This document shows, piece after piece, positions 25,401-40,400 of a stretch of 64,000 bases of DNA (within the stretch, counting starts at the first letter, position 1; each line of letters opens with the position of its first letter). The DNA lies in contig NC_084760.1 of assembly GCF_028858725.1 (NCBI RefSeq), forward strand, positions 66,035,867-66,099,866. Reading direction: 5' to 3'. Origin of the DNA: Colius striatus (lineage: Eukaryota > Chordata > Aves > Coliiformes > Coliidae). The notes beneath the pieces were generated by a model. It made no database searches. It was not told where the DNA came from and saw only the letters and a list, made by a program, of their open reading frames with translations. Position numbers and translations under genes: made by a program.

Positions 25401-28400
25401 TTACAACAGAAACCACTGGATATCACACTGGGTACTAATGTACCATAACTCCCAGCTAATTTGTTTATATCCTCATATAGCTGAGTGTTTGCCTTTTTTT
25501 TTAAATGCTTGTGATTGCTTTAAGAACATGGGAATTAACACAAGGGGGAACAGCAATTATCCAGCTCATTCAATATTGACCTACTGGTAGATGCTTCATG
25601 AACACATGGAAAGCTACCTTACTATGCCTAACCAGCACTGCTTTATCCAAGTATGGAGCTTTCAGAAAGAAAGCAGAATGAGACTCAGGCAACAGCCAAA
25701 AAAAAAAAAAAGTAGTTAGAGAAAACTGAAGTATCTAATATTTCAAAGATTTTCTGCAGTTCAAATACGTGGTAAAATGGCCCCATTTTCCACCCTGGCT
25801 ATCATCCAGGGAGAACTCCAAATCCCGACCAGCTTTGTGCTCCTGCACCTCAGTACTTACTGGAGAAGAGAGAATGAATTTCCAATTTTATTCCCTTTGC
25901 CAATATCAAAGAGGTAATTTTTGAGTCACAGGAGAACCTAATTATTTACTGAAAGTCTTGCTGACATTCGTTTGGTACTGAGCTGCTGCTGACATTGATT
26001 CCCTGGCAAGGAAAGTTAGAAGGCGTTTGTTTACCCAACCACATCCAGCAGCTTTCTCTAGGGCCTCATCTTTACATGTTATAGCTCACATCTTCAAGAG
26101 TGTGGGGGCATCTTTTGGCTTTATCACTTTTCCAAGATTTCTGTTGGACCTGCCACTAATGACAGTGGTGTGCTGGCTGAGCTGTTTAAATTTATGCTTC
26201 TTGGGAATCCTGACTCCATACATAAATGTAGTCTCTCTTGTAAGATCCAGGTGACAGAAAATAGTAACAAACTGTGCCAGTTCGGGGGCACCTTTATTCC
26301 ACTTTCAGATTCACTAGCGTCACCATGGAATGACTCCCACAACCTCTATAGCTCAGAACAGAAATTGCTCACCTGTATTCACTGCGAGGGCCATTACCTA
26401 CAGACATATTATTTCAAAGGATCATAAATGCTTTTAAAATTACTTCTATGATTGTGAAACTATCATTTTTCACTACTGAACTACTGCCAAGCACGGAGAA
26501 GAACTGCTTGGGAGTGACTAGCAACGTTTTACCACAAAACTGGAGAAAAGAACAATTATGTATCCATTCTTAAACTGGGACATGTACATCATTAACACTA
26601 CTTATAAAGTAGAATTTTGAGAAAAGCCAATTAAAAATCGTTAAAAAATTAACAAGAATTTTAGACTGAAAAAACCTGGAGAAACAGTCTGCTTTTCAAA
26701 ATAAAACAGAGCAGTAAACAATTTTTTTTCCATTTGAATTTTCAGATAATAGCTTGTTTTGAAAGGAAAGCAGCTCATTTTTCATTTTCAAAGACACCTG
26801 AAATTTAAACTACTTGAAATGTTTTCCCAGATTTTTAGTATTTCAATTCAAAGTGAAAATCAGAAGTATTATAAAAACAAAAGATTTCTTTCTTTTTAAA
26901 CTTGTTAAAGGTGATCTTCTGTAAAGCAGTATATGCATGTTTGAGATCCTCTCAAAGAGGTTTCTTAATGTTCTAACCGTGGACCAAACTGGGTGGTTCA
27001 GTTCCACTGAAGTCCATGGTGTTTCAAATGTCCAAAGCAGCTCTGTTTGATTGAAGCCTTTCCCTCCATCAGATATTAATACTCCGAGATCAGAATTGGA
27101 TACTAAGAAATAAATTAAATTGATATGTCATTGTTCTTACCATCAGAGTCCTCCTGCTCAGGGTTGTATCTGAGGCGACAATTGTCCCTATCATCTGGGA
27201 CACCGTCATTGTCATCATCAGGATCACAGGCATCTCCTTTACCATCTTTGTCATGGTCAGCCTGATTAGCATTGGGGATGTAAGGGCAGTTATCCTGGTT
27301 GTTCTGGTGGCCATCTTCATCTATGTCCTCATTGTTGTCACACTGGTCACCAACAAGATCATTATCTGCATCCATCTATAAAAAGTAAAATTTAAAGAGT
27401 AATTTATTGTTACTCAGCACAAAACTACGGATAGCCTGGTGCTTAATTTCTCAACACTTTTCTTCAATGACTTCTCTGGAGACAAGTGATACCATGATGA
27501 CAACCATGCTTAAGGCAGAAACATAACTCGTAGCTACTATGGCTACTTATTCTGTTATAAGATCTGGTCCCCATGACATCTCCAGGCCACATCTTTGGCC
27601 ACAATCTTCATTGCTCTTATTCTAGATATCACAGGGGAGTGTCAGTCTGGACAGCACATTTTCCGATTGCTTCTATATACCTGATGTGACTCATCTGCAA
27701 TGTAGACCACCAAACTCAGGCATCCTAAATGCAGCTCTGAGGCTGTACTCACCAGTTTTGGGTCCCTCAGTTCAAGAAGGACAGGGAACTGCTTGAGAGA
27801 GTTCAGCACAGGGCCACAGTGGAACATTTCCCCTATAATGAAAGGCTAAGGGAGTTGGGGCTCTTTAACTTGCAGGAGACTGAGAGGTGATCCCATTAAT
27901 GTATACAAATACATAAAGGGCAGTCAGTGTCAGGAGCCAGGCTGTTCTCAGAGATGTCCAATGATAGGACAAGGGGCAACGGGTACAAGCTGGAACAGAA
28001 GAGGTTCCAAAGAAACACAAGGAAAAACTTCTTCCCTGTTCAGGTGAGGGAGCACTGCAACGGGCTGCTCAGATGGGTTGTGGAATTTCCTTCTCTAGAG
28101 ACATTCAAAACCCACCTGGATAAGTTCCTGTGTGACCTACTCTAGGTGGCCCTGCTCTGGCAGGGAAACTGGACTAGATCAAGGTCCCTTCCAGTCCTTA
28201 AGATTCTGTGATTCTGTGAAGAAACAGTTCACCAATGGCTTGAAGATGGATAGGGCTTGAAGATGCTCTACTTGTCTTTCATCTGACACAGAGATCTTAT
28301 GTCCTGAGATGTGAAAATGAGCAATACAGATCCATCTCTTCAGCTCTACAGTAAAGAGGGACTGATAGCAATTCCTGGGTTCTTTTCTCTGCCCTTGTTC

Positions 28401-31400
28401 TACGTTACCATTAAGAAAATTGTTTCTAACATTTACCTGGTCTGGATTATGCATCAATGGACAATTATCACACTGATCACCAACTCCATCACCATCTGTG
28501 TCACTCTGGTCTGTGTTATAGACGTAAGGACAATTATCTCGCTCATTAAAAATGTCTATGAAACAACAAAAAGATTGAAGAAGTCAGAATGATAGAACAT
28601 CCAGAACAGACAGCCATAAACTGCAGGAGTGACCAGTAAACAAGTAAGGCTTTTAAGGGCTTCATAGGCTTTCTGATTGCTACATTATTTCTACAGCATG
28701 AAATAGTGAAAAGACTAATACTAGAAAGAAATTCTGTGGTGTCAGTTCCATTTTCCTTGCTATGACAAAATCTTCTATATGCATTTTCCCAAGGAATTTT
28801 GCTAGAGTAAGAGTTGATTATGTCTTAAGAATTTAGCCCTTTTTCATAGAATAATAGATAAAAGTGTGGAGTATTTTTTCTTTTTAAATAATTTGATATG
28901 GATTTTATTCCTCCACTTCAGTAAATGGTGTAGAACATACAGCTATACCACAGTGGAACTTCTGAAAAGTTTTATATAGGAACAACTGCATTAATGCTCA
29001 TCTGCCCCAGCACTGAATTAATTTTACCAGAACATGTGGATCACTTATTGTACAGCATGCCAAATTGTCAAAAGAAACTGGTCCTCCTCAAAAAATTTTA
29101 TTACACAACCAATATCTGCTCACATTACATGTGAGCATGTCATCCCTTGCTCACATTACATGGTCCCTGGGTATCTGCAGAATTTTTCAGCCAATAACAT
29201 ATGATCACGTTTTTCTTTAAATGCAGAACTACCACGACTACTACTAAGAACCTGATGATTGGAAAGAGGAGAGGACTCTAAATATTCAGAAGTTCAAGTC
29301 ACACAAGCATCCAAAAGTTTAAAACATTACCAAAGGGAAATCAAAACTGTATTTCTTCTAGTACTTCTGGATTCTCACAAATTTTTGAAAGCCATAGAAG
29401 GGCTTTTCCCCCTCCTGAATACTGATAAAGTCTGGGTCATATAGGCAGATACTAATAGATGACAAACACCTTTAACACTATTTTAAGGCATGCAAAAAAT
29501 GTGTATTTGGATTACTGTGGGCTTTGGATTTCGCTCACAGAAAACAGATCAATTTCCTATGGATATTGTCTTAACTGCACAGATGTTCTGTGTTCTTTCT
29601 CTTCCTAAAACTAACCAAAAAAAAAAGTCAACAGGAGTGTTATATTAGACCCTGATTACTTTGGAACACAGATGATGGAAAGAATTTTTTTAAGGTTATA
29701 CTGATAAAGACTTGCTGTGATTTATTCTACAATAATATCTATTGTAAGACTTTACGGGCAACTATACTACACAGGACAGATGAACCTCAGCCTTCTCTTT
29801 CTTCCCCTGCATTTTTGAGCTGCTAGACCCAATTTTATGTCATGTATAAAAGCTGGTAGCCCACACTAGACATAAAGCATAGTTTACTTGTACTTGTAGA
29901 ACAGCACTCATTCTCAAAGCTGAAAGCATACCATCTCCATCGATATCCACAGCACACGAGTCACCCTCCCCATTATTATCTGTGTCAATCTGAGCAGGGT
30001 TGTGCACGTAGGGGCAATTATCACAGCGGTCACCAACTTCATCCTTGTCATAATCAAACTGACGAGGGTTGAACAGAAGAGGACAATTGTCCTAGGAAGA
30101 AGAAATGGAAGATTTCAGAACATAAATCACAACTAACTCATGAGGTGGTAACTATGAAGTGGTAACTCCTCCTGTTCGTCTTGGGCAGAGGACAAAAATG
30201 GGAATATGAATCCATCATTTGTTCAGTGGTCAAGCTGTGCCAACACTGAAGATCTTGGTGGCAATGGGATGGCATCTAGACAGTTCGGCTCACTTTGTTT
30301 TATTAGTTTTGTACAACACATGAGAAATAAGTCCTATATCTCACTAGGAGAGCAATAGGCATTTTAATTTCGATCTGTACTCAAATATTTCAACAAAAAG
30401 ATTATCACTGGTACATGTGTTTTTTTAAAAGTTCATAATGTGTTACAAAAATCAGGCCAACAGCAGCTGCACTCTATATTGTTTAAAAAAAAAAACCTCC
30501 AGAACTGTTACTCTGACTTTTTTTGGAACAAACTACTATTGACATTCTCACTTTTCAAACCACATTTTTAATTTTTCCATTTTAACCAGGGATGTATATG
30601 TTTGTGGGTTGCATTATATTGCATATAAGAATAAAAAGTCAAAAGTTTCAAAAAACAAAGTTAAATACTCTCATTGACCCAAAATACTTTTTCCCTAGGA
30701 TTATTTATTTTAGAGGAATTTCCGTTTAGTCCCTAATTTGAAAGTCTGCCAGAACACAAATTCTTATGTTTCATTCATCCCCAAATTACACAGAGACAAG
30801 GAAGTTTTCTGCGTGGAAAGCAAAGAAGAATGAAACCAAACCAAAGCAATGGGAGTGAAGGCTACATCAGCATCATGGAATCTGATGGGAGGTCAAATAG
30901 AAAAAAAAAAAATCTTTAAACTACTTTTGCTCTGCTAAAGCAAAAAACATGTATTAGGAAATATTTTTTTAGCAAAACAATTTAAAATCCTCACAAGTTC
31001 ATTTTACATACTCAAGGACAAGATATAGAAAGCAACTGAAAATTTTATACTGCTCACAAGACAACTTCTGGCTTCAGTTTTCCAAATATATTTACTAAAT
31101 AATATTATTTTATCAAATACTTCTTTGTTTTTTTAAATATTCCAGATGGAAGCTCCATGAATACAGTCCTACCCCAGCTTTAATGATCTGAAGCTCTGCA
31201 GCATTTAGGCTCCCTCTGAAGGGAACAAAAAGGAACAGTACATTCCTAAAACCAATTCTCTCATTCTAAATATGTTCAGAAAAGGCAAGGTGGAGCCCAA
31301 TCTGGAGGTCCCTCTGTCCTTTTGCTGAATGTACAGAAAGAACAGGTTTAGTCTGCCTGTCTTTTAGGCTCTGCAGGTAACTGAACTTCAGTCTTGTGGG

Positions 31401-34400
31401 CAGATCTAAAGGAGTAAAGTGAAGCAGGCTAGGTACTTTCCTCCTGTCGTTCTCTCTTGATGCTGGCTGTGTTTATAGTTACTAGTATTCATCATAACTT
31501 CTTTCCAGCATACCTGAGATAACATTTACCTGCTTTTCAAATACAATGGATCTATCATTCTCCCATTGAAAAATAAAAAAATCCAATTTCACTTTCCATA
31601 AAACTATTTTCATGCACACAAATGAACCCCCAACTGATACAGAGACTATAATTCAGTCCTGGGTTCCCCAGACTGCTTGGTTCTGAAGTGCTACTCTCCT
31701 TTGATCCAACACTACTTTATTCTGCACCAGATATCATTCAGGGTAGGCAGTGCAGAATAACTCAGTCGACGCTCTGCACAATACAGATCTCATCTATTGT
31801 AATCTTTTTTCTTAAAACCAGGTGTTCAGGTCAAACGTACTGAGCATACAGAAACGCATCTTACTTTGTCATCTTCAACACCATCATTGTCATCATCCTC
31901 ATCACAGGCATCTCCTTTGCCATCTTTATCAAAGTCTTCTTGGCCAGAGTTAGGCAAAAGGGGGCAGTTATCCTGGTCAAAAGATAATAATCAATAAATT
32001 AGGTTTACATTATGTCAGAATGACTTGCCTGGGCAGAAAATTAGATATGGTACACCAGAGACTATAAAACAAAACAATCGATCACAAGTAATTTTTCAAG
32101 TGCCTGTTTGTTTGCTGCCAAAAATAGTAGTTCATTTGCTGCTTTCATATTGTAAAGCAAGTGAAGTGCATCTGCAAACCATTCCATTTCCCAGCTCTCC
32201 TTCTGTTAAAGGGATGCTTCCAGCCAATTTTAGATGAAACTATCTAGCAGAGAACAAACATACCGCACGCACACATATGCATTCTTCCACCAACTTTTTA
32301 TAGACAACTCATGAAGTGTGCTTGAAGATTAGATATAAAATTACCAGGTTTGGTTGCCAGAAAAATAAAGATAGGTGCCAGGAGCCAGTCTTCAGAAATA
32401 GTTGTTCATATGGAAAGTTACTGGAATGAAGTAGTAAACAACATATGAAGGAGAACACTGTAAGAAAGGGTTTTGAAAAACATGGCTTTAAGCTGTTCTG
32501 AACAACAGTACCTTTGCAGTCTCATGCTTCCATGGCTTTAGAAATAAAAGGCAAATGTACCTCTTTATTTTGTATCACAGCTTTGTAAAGAATGATTGTT
32601 TTAAATGAGCAAATCTTAGGTTACACTGAAAAACTAAGAAGTGAAATAGCTTGCTAAACTTTTTAACATCTATTCCTTTTTAAAATACTAAAACCAGCTA
32701 AAAATGGATGGCAATTCTACCACTGGCTAAGAATAAATACATCTGTAAGATCCACTCTGTTATTCTAATTTTTTTCTGACATTCTGTATCTACCTCAGAC
32801 CAAAACTGAATCTGCCAACAGAGTCCTTTTTGTAACGCATACCCTAGGAAAATGAATACAATTATAACATCCCTGGCCCTGTTTTCTATCTATGGATAAT
32901 TTAAGAAACAGAGAATTGGGAAATTTGTGATAAATATAAAAACCCAAATGCAACTCCAAATTTTTATGACACTTTTTACCAAATACCTGTGAACAGCCTT
33001 GACTGTCCAATTCAACACTAGTTACCAGTGACACAAAAGTTTTGAAACAATGAAAGAAATTAGTCAAATCACTTTGTATGTTTGAATTGATATGATTTTC
33101 TGTCTGTATCCTCTATAGATTCAGCTTCATACAGATCAAGTAGTAAGGTGGAGACCTCATGGGTAGCCAGTTCCTATAAACTTTGCAAAAAGAGGTAATG
33201 GGGTAGAGGAGAGAGATCCTGCCAGTGCACTCTAAAAGCCTCTTATTAGGGAGCTCACTGTGCTAAACCTACATATCGTCATTTTTAGGCTCCCTGACAA
33301 TGCTTATTTTCTCCTTGGTGTAGTAATCTTTGATTTTTCACTATAGTGGCAAAGCTGCATCAGCAAGAGTGGAGAACAGTTCCCTGCAAGTTCTAAAGCC
33401 AGTGATGACAGGCAGGTCATTGCCCTTGGAGGGGTGAGAGCTGGGACTCTACAAGTCTGAAGGGTAAGACCGGCTGAATTTCCCATTGTCTCCCATTGAG
33501 CTTATGCAATAAAGAGAATCCTCTGAATCCAGTTTTCATGGAGTGTGACCTGCTTAACTCTTTCAAAGGAAGGGATTGTTTAAGAAAGGATTTAGAACTG
33601 TCCACCTTACATGACTGTCAGTATTTTGTTACAAGTTGTGCAGGTAGCATTTCCCATTCACCTGCATCCAGAGATTCCTGTTTAGTTCTCACTAGCTGTG
33701 TGCTCCACACCCATGCTTTAGATAGCTCCTGCTCAGTGTGCTAACTCTATTCATAAGCATCTCTACATTCCATGTATTCTGCGTTGGATGAAAGCCAAAG
33801 CAGAGGGCTCTGGATTTCATTTTGAGAATCTCTTATGGGATCTACTGTTCAGAGAATACATTTTCACACCATCTCCTAGAAACTGAGCATGCTGTAACAG
33901 TCAAAGCTTAATGAATGCAATCGCCAGCTTGATGCTGAAAAGTGTTATTTGTAACTATTTAGGAAAAAAAAAAAAAGGAGAGAAAATTGGGTTATGGAGT
34001 GGCATTTTTAGCAACCTTTTTTACTCACCTTCACACAATGGTATGTTGCATTAGCAGCACAGACCAAATTGTTATTAGGCCAGCCATCCAAATCTGAATC
34101 CTCACCACAGATGCGCCCATCGCCCGCATAACCTGTCCTACATTCACATTTGTACATAGGGTCACTGAAATGCCCCAGATAGATGCACTCTGCAGACTTA
34201 TGGCAGCTGTGTGTCTTGTCCTTGCATGGATTCTCAGGTTCACAGATCTGTAACAGATAGGGCATATTCACTGAAATCTGATGTTATTCACAGGCAGCTG
34301 TGTGTACCTCAACTTTGTCAACATCAGGCCAGTTATCTAGATGCCTAAAGACATGAACTTTGTTTCAATTGTGGTTAGTAAGTCATATTGCTCTGTCAGC

Positions 34401-37400
34401 TCACACCTCTAGACAATGTGTACAACAAAAACAATTAAATCACAGGAAAAAAAATATACATTATACAAAAAGCAATTAAATTAATTAACATGTTCAGAAC
34501 TCTATCTGCTCTCTTCCAGGTATCATTAATCCTGGGAAATTAACTGCAACAGAAAGCAGACTGTACTCAGGCTTTTCCTTTAATATTCTGCCTATCAGTA
34601 TGCAAGGACTCACTTAATTTCTTAAATCAAAGAGATCCTAATGAATTCTCATACTCCCACCAAGAAAGTTTCTGCTACTTCTTTCTTATCCCTTTGCTTA
34701 TTTTCATGGATAGTATCTGAGAATCTTACACAGATGTTTTACATTTAGACTTCATATGTTGAACTAACCACAGAGTGGTTCAACATCAACAAGGAGAAGG
34801 CATCCCACAACACCCGTTTTAACATTTTGTCTTGTCTATAAACCACAGTCTTCAATATCAATTCTACTTCCTTCTGTCCTTCACCACTGATAGGTGTTGG
34901 CCCAATGTAATTTAGGGAGTGAGAACTTCAGACATACATCTGCTGACACTCACATTAAGAGCACTGTATGGAGAGAGCAATACTGATTCTTCAGTTTCTG
35001 ATCCCCAGGGTAGGTAAATACACCTGAGAAAAACAACTGCAAAGTAGAGGAATGCTTGCTCCTAGCATTTTATGCTCATTTGGTGCAATTATGTAGATGC
35101 CTAGAGAAATAAAACACTTTAAAAAACCAACTTCAAATTCAGTGTTTTGTTGCTCAAGCAGTAGGTTATCTTTGTTTGGTACCCAAGTTTACCGCAGGCT
35201 TTTACTCACAGATATTTTAAGGTGAGAATTGCTTAGTTTCAAATTCTCTTTGACGTCACTTACTTGCTTCTCTGTCCTGGCAGCTTCCAGCCCTACCCCA
35301 TAGGGCTGACTTCCTTTATAGCGTGGAGGACATGGCAAGCAGTGGAAACCTGGATTTGTGTTCACACAGCGATGGGCGTGATTCACCTTAAAGCAAACAT
35401 CTGACACAGCTATACACTGCAGGAAAAGAAAGGAAGAAGAAGTCAATTACATGGCTGTGCAATTCCCAAATAATGCATATTTCACAGTGATTTCCTGATG
35501 TTGATGAAAACCAAGTCAAATACCTCATCAAGATCCTCACAGACAGTACCATTGCCAAGGTAACCTGCTGGGCATGGCCCACATGACCAAGAGCCATCTG
35601 GGTAACTGTTGCATTCTGCTCCAGGAAAGCAAGGGTTTGACAAACATCCATCTGGCAAAGACATATAAAAGTGTAAATTAAGAACATAAAAGGCATATAA
35701 AACTTTAAGTAACAGGTATTCCCTATTCATTAGCTTAAGTCACTTCTGATGCAACAGACTGATAAAAATCTTTAGAAATAGGGTTAGTAAATGCATTTAA
35801 TATACTACTGATTTAATATGAAACTATTACAGTAGCTACATCAAGTTGAACACATTACAGCATACTGAAGCCCTCTTTAAGAAACACATCCTTGCTCAGG
35901 AGAAGTCAATATTAAGAATATATATAAAATCCCACCGATGTAAACAGCACCCAAAATAGTTAAATGTGCTTTCCTGAAATCAAGGTGTAATTAGTAGATT
36001 TCTGTTGTCCCAATTAATAATTAACCACTAAAGAAATAACAGCAATAATAACCACTCAGATTGAATAAAGAAGGGCTTAATACCGACCAATTGGGCAATC
36101 CTTCTTATTGCACATATCATGTTTCTTGGTGTCACCCACGCATGGCTTCCCTCCATACTGTGGCTCTGGACTGTTACAAAGGCGAGATCTCTCACGAATT
36201 CCCCCTCCACAGGTGACAGTGCAGGCAGACCATGGAGACCAAGGACCCCACTGGCCATTCACTAGGATATGCAGAAGAGAGAAGAGCATGCTCAATAAGG
36301 TTGTACCTATTATTTTTGGTTTGTAATCCATTCATCAGTCTATCTTCAAAAGTATTGCTTGACTCAATATAAATAATAACTGCTGATTCTGTTGTCATCA
36401 ATCCTGAATTTTCTCAAAATCAAACATCTTTGAACAAAATCTGTGTCCTTGGTATTTAAGAACGATTGAATTCAGAGATTGCCATCATTTTCAAGCTCAT
36501 AAATGATAAGTAGAAAGGATGAAGAGAGGAAGGACTGAAGAAAGATAAACAAACTGAAGAAAAGTGAGGAAAAGTTCTATGAAAGGAAAGTGAAAGTGAG
36601 TGGGATGAATAGTTTCTAGAAAGGTTAAAAAGTGTAGATGAGTATGAGAAAATTATAATAATAAATAATGTGTTAAATATGTGTAAAATATGTATGCATA
36701 CTTTCAAAGAAACCTGGCTATTGGAGGACCGTACATCTATTCCTAACATGCACAGTATCGAATTCCTTTTTATCTAAAAGAGTTTATATTCTTGACAGGC
36801 AGAAATAAATCACCGAGTTACAAAACTGAAATTTCTCAAACTCTTAATGTTTAAAGCCAAATTGTAACTTGAGAGGTTTACAAAACCTTTGACTGCATCA
36901 CTAAAAACACCCTTGTGTGTTATTTAACCCCTATAAGCTACAAATTATACCTGTAGAAAATCACTGCAATTTAGATCTGAATAAAACCAGAAGAAATTTA
37001 GGTGGAATACTATTGTTTTACCTTGGATCCAAGACCACAGACCTACCTGGACATGGGACTTTCTCACACTTCTCTGTTTCACGCCCATTTCCCACACAGT
37101 TTTTCCCACCCATTTGGGGGATGGGGGAATTGCAGAGCCGGATGCGAGTGATATTTCCTACTCCACAGGTAACTGAACAAGAAGACCAGGGAGACCAGTG
37201 ACTCCAGCCACCATCCTGACGTACTGCCAGATAAAAGAGCAAAACTCAATGAAACAGCCCACCTGCAGCAGTAACACAAAGTCACTTGTGTAGTTAACTT
37301 TCTATCAAGCCTCTCACTACATCTGATGAATGTCCTATCTCTTTCCTACCACTGCCACTTACACAGCCTTGAATGTCAGGTCAGGCATTCAAGTACTGCC

Positions 37401-40400
37401 CACTTAAGAATCTCAGTGACCAAGCAATGACTAACAGAGATGTTAGATATTTTACTTAAAATATCTCCTTTAAAATGCACTTGTTTAAAAGGCACATTTG
37501 GGCATCTAGCAGCTTCAGCAATAACCTTGGGTACTACAGCAGACTGGATATAGCAGCTACCTGCAATAGCATTAACTGCACTTCTGGAGATGATCCTTCT
37601 AGGTGCCTTAAATATAATAGCAGTTTGATATTTTGCAAAAGTCTTCTACAATAACTGTATTCCTGAACACTACTAAGCTAATGGAATTGGCCAATAATCA
37701 TGATCAAATGGCAGATCAAAACATGGCCCCAGGTATAATGACTATGAACTGAGTATTGTCTCCAAAGTGACTTCAAATAACAGACTCCAGTTCATAACGT
37801 TATATTTTTGGTTAACAGAGCTGAGCCTAGAATGTACATACCTATTAAACTATCAGATAAAGAGAAACATTTGAAAGAAGGGAAATGACAAAGAATTAAC
37901 GATAGCTACTTTAATCATACACATACGAGTGTTCAAATACATACTGTCCTGACTAGTAAACATTCATAGGAAATCCAGACTAAGACTGCTTTGGCTTAGA
38001 GTTGTCCAAAGCAGCTTTAAAAAAGGGATACACTTTCTAACTTACTGCGATGGTCGCATTTCTTAAAGCTGCACATCCTTGTCTGGATGTGTGGGCCTGT
38101 ACAAGCACTCCTGGTGACGTCACATGACCTCCCTCGCATCTGAGTCCCAGAGCCACAAGTAACTGAGCATTTTGTCCAGTCTGACCATGGTGACCAGCCT
38201 TCCTCACTGTCATCAGCTGCAGAGCAAAAGTTAAGAAAAAGTGTTTAGCACTGAAAGCCACTCTATTACCCTATTTAGAAGGTTTCCACTTTTTTTCTGT
38301 AGGATATGTACTTTGTCCTTTAGATCTCTTTTTCCAAGTTCATTTCCAAGTCCATCTTCACAAATTTTGGGGCAGTGACCTTTGGAGGAAGAAGATCTTA
38401 GCTCTAGAATGGACTTAGCCAAAAACTTGAGTCCCAATGACCTTTGACCTCAGAATGTAAGTCAGTATGACAAGACGTGGCCCCACTTCTGAACACAATA
38501 GTGAACATGATCAAGGGCACATTACAAGAATATGCTCTATGCTCTGAATATGCAAAAAACCTCTGACTATATTCCACGTCAATTTAATTTAGGACATCTA
38601 AGCAACCATTTTCTTCTGTATCAGGCTTATCTAGTACAGAGTGAAATGTACTGTATCCACACTGAAGTCACTTAATCTGTGAAATTATTAAAACTACTGT
38701 CGCTCCATAGCCTAGTTCAATGTGTGCAATACGCTCTTAAATGTGAAACAGTTTGTCAAGGTTCATATGCAAGGCATTTCTCCAAAAGAGGATATAATCA
38801 GAGAAGAAATAAACTAGAGTTAACAGAATGGCAACAACAGAAAGGAAAAAATAACTTAATAAATATTGCATCAAACAGCATGAAACTTTTGATCTGAAAC
38901 TTCAAACATCGTCTGTAGGATACAACAGGACGTGTTAAGACTGTTGTAACCATGCAGTATGGAAAAGAAACAATAGTGCAGTGTTATTGCAAACCAAAAA
39001 TTGTCTAGCCTTGGTAAAGGTGACTGGGGAGGAGTATGCATGTAACCTTCACCGCTCAAATTTAGCTAGCAAGTTATCAGTTTACTTCTAAGCAATCACT
39101 GAAGAGAGACCAACTCCTCCAGAAGGTAACTTCAAGCAGTGAAGGTACTTCACATGATCTTTATATAGATCTATGTTTTATATTTTATCTTACCTGCCTT
39201 GAACTCCTACCTGTCTTCACCTTTTAAACACATTAGGAGTGATTTTAAATACTGCCAAGGTTGACTAAATACTCACAGTGAGAGCAGACTGGACAGCATT
39301 CACCTTCAACAAAAGACGGATCAACACAGGAGACCGCTGGACAGGTGATTTGATGGCATACAATTTTAGAATCCTACAAGTAAAGAAAATCATCTTACTG
39401 ACTTATGTTCACATATAGAAGCAAATAAAAGTGGCAAGAATTGGCAAAGTTTCATGTATGGAAATCCTTTGATTTGTTCTAACTTTCATGGACATGGGGA
39501 CTATTGTTTATAAATATCAGTAAGTCTAGGCCAAGCTTTGAGTAAATGTGACCCAATCTGGACAGTTGGTTTGGATTAAACTCCCTATCCATTTCTGCAA
39601 TGAAGAAGAATGTTTCCAAAGCCTTACCTGGCAGGTGCACTTGGTGCAGCTGTCTACAATCCAGCTTTCATTATCTGCAAAGACACGGCCATCCTGCCAG
39701 CAAACTGACTGGTTCTTCAGTGTTTTGTTTGGCCCAATCAATTCCCACATAATTTGGTTCTCTTCAGACTAGATGATGAAGTAAATGAAAACAAACTGTG
39801 TACTTTGTAAGCAAATCATATCAAATAAACAAAACTGAGACAGTACTGGATTTAATTATTTCGTTAGAAAAAAAAAGAAGCATATTTTTACGTATTTCTG
39901 TACATAATGAAGATTATCTCAGGTACTGCAATAGTGCACAGCAGTTCTTCAGATCATAGTATGCAATCACACAACAATAAGGGAAATCTGTTCTTAGCAG
40001 TTTCGCTTTCTTCTAGTACAGATCATTTATAAATGGGAAGATTTTAGCCCTGAGACACATGGCATAGTAATAAACTTTCTTCAGAAAAAACCCAACTGAT
40101 TCAGAATAAGAAGAGGGGCAGATGTCACTGATTCAGAATAAGAAGAGGGGCAGATGTCACCATTGTACTTTATCTATGAAACCCCATACATTTATCTACA
40201 GTTTAGAGGGCCTGTGTAGCCACTTGCTGATGTGTTCAAAAAGGGTATAAGCACAGTAACAATGCTTCAACAGTACACAGGCAAGGTTGGGTTTGTTAGC
40301 TTTCCATTTCCAAACCTTTAGTAACCTTTAGGAGGATTATTTCCCCTGTGTATGAGTGCATGTGTATGTGCTCTTTTAAACCCTGTCTGTGAAAACCAAG

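Noticed and set aside
36083..36086. Donor four bases further into the intron after exon 10 (TCG|GTATTA)
   Set aside because: It would shift the frame against exon 11; the phase-1 GTCGGT donor restores CPIDGC as in the family.
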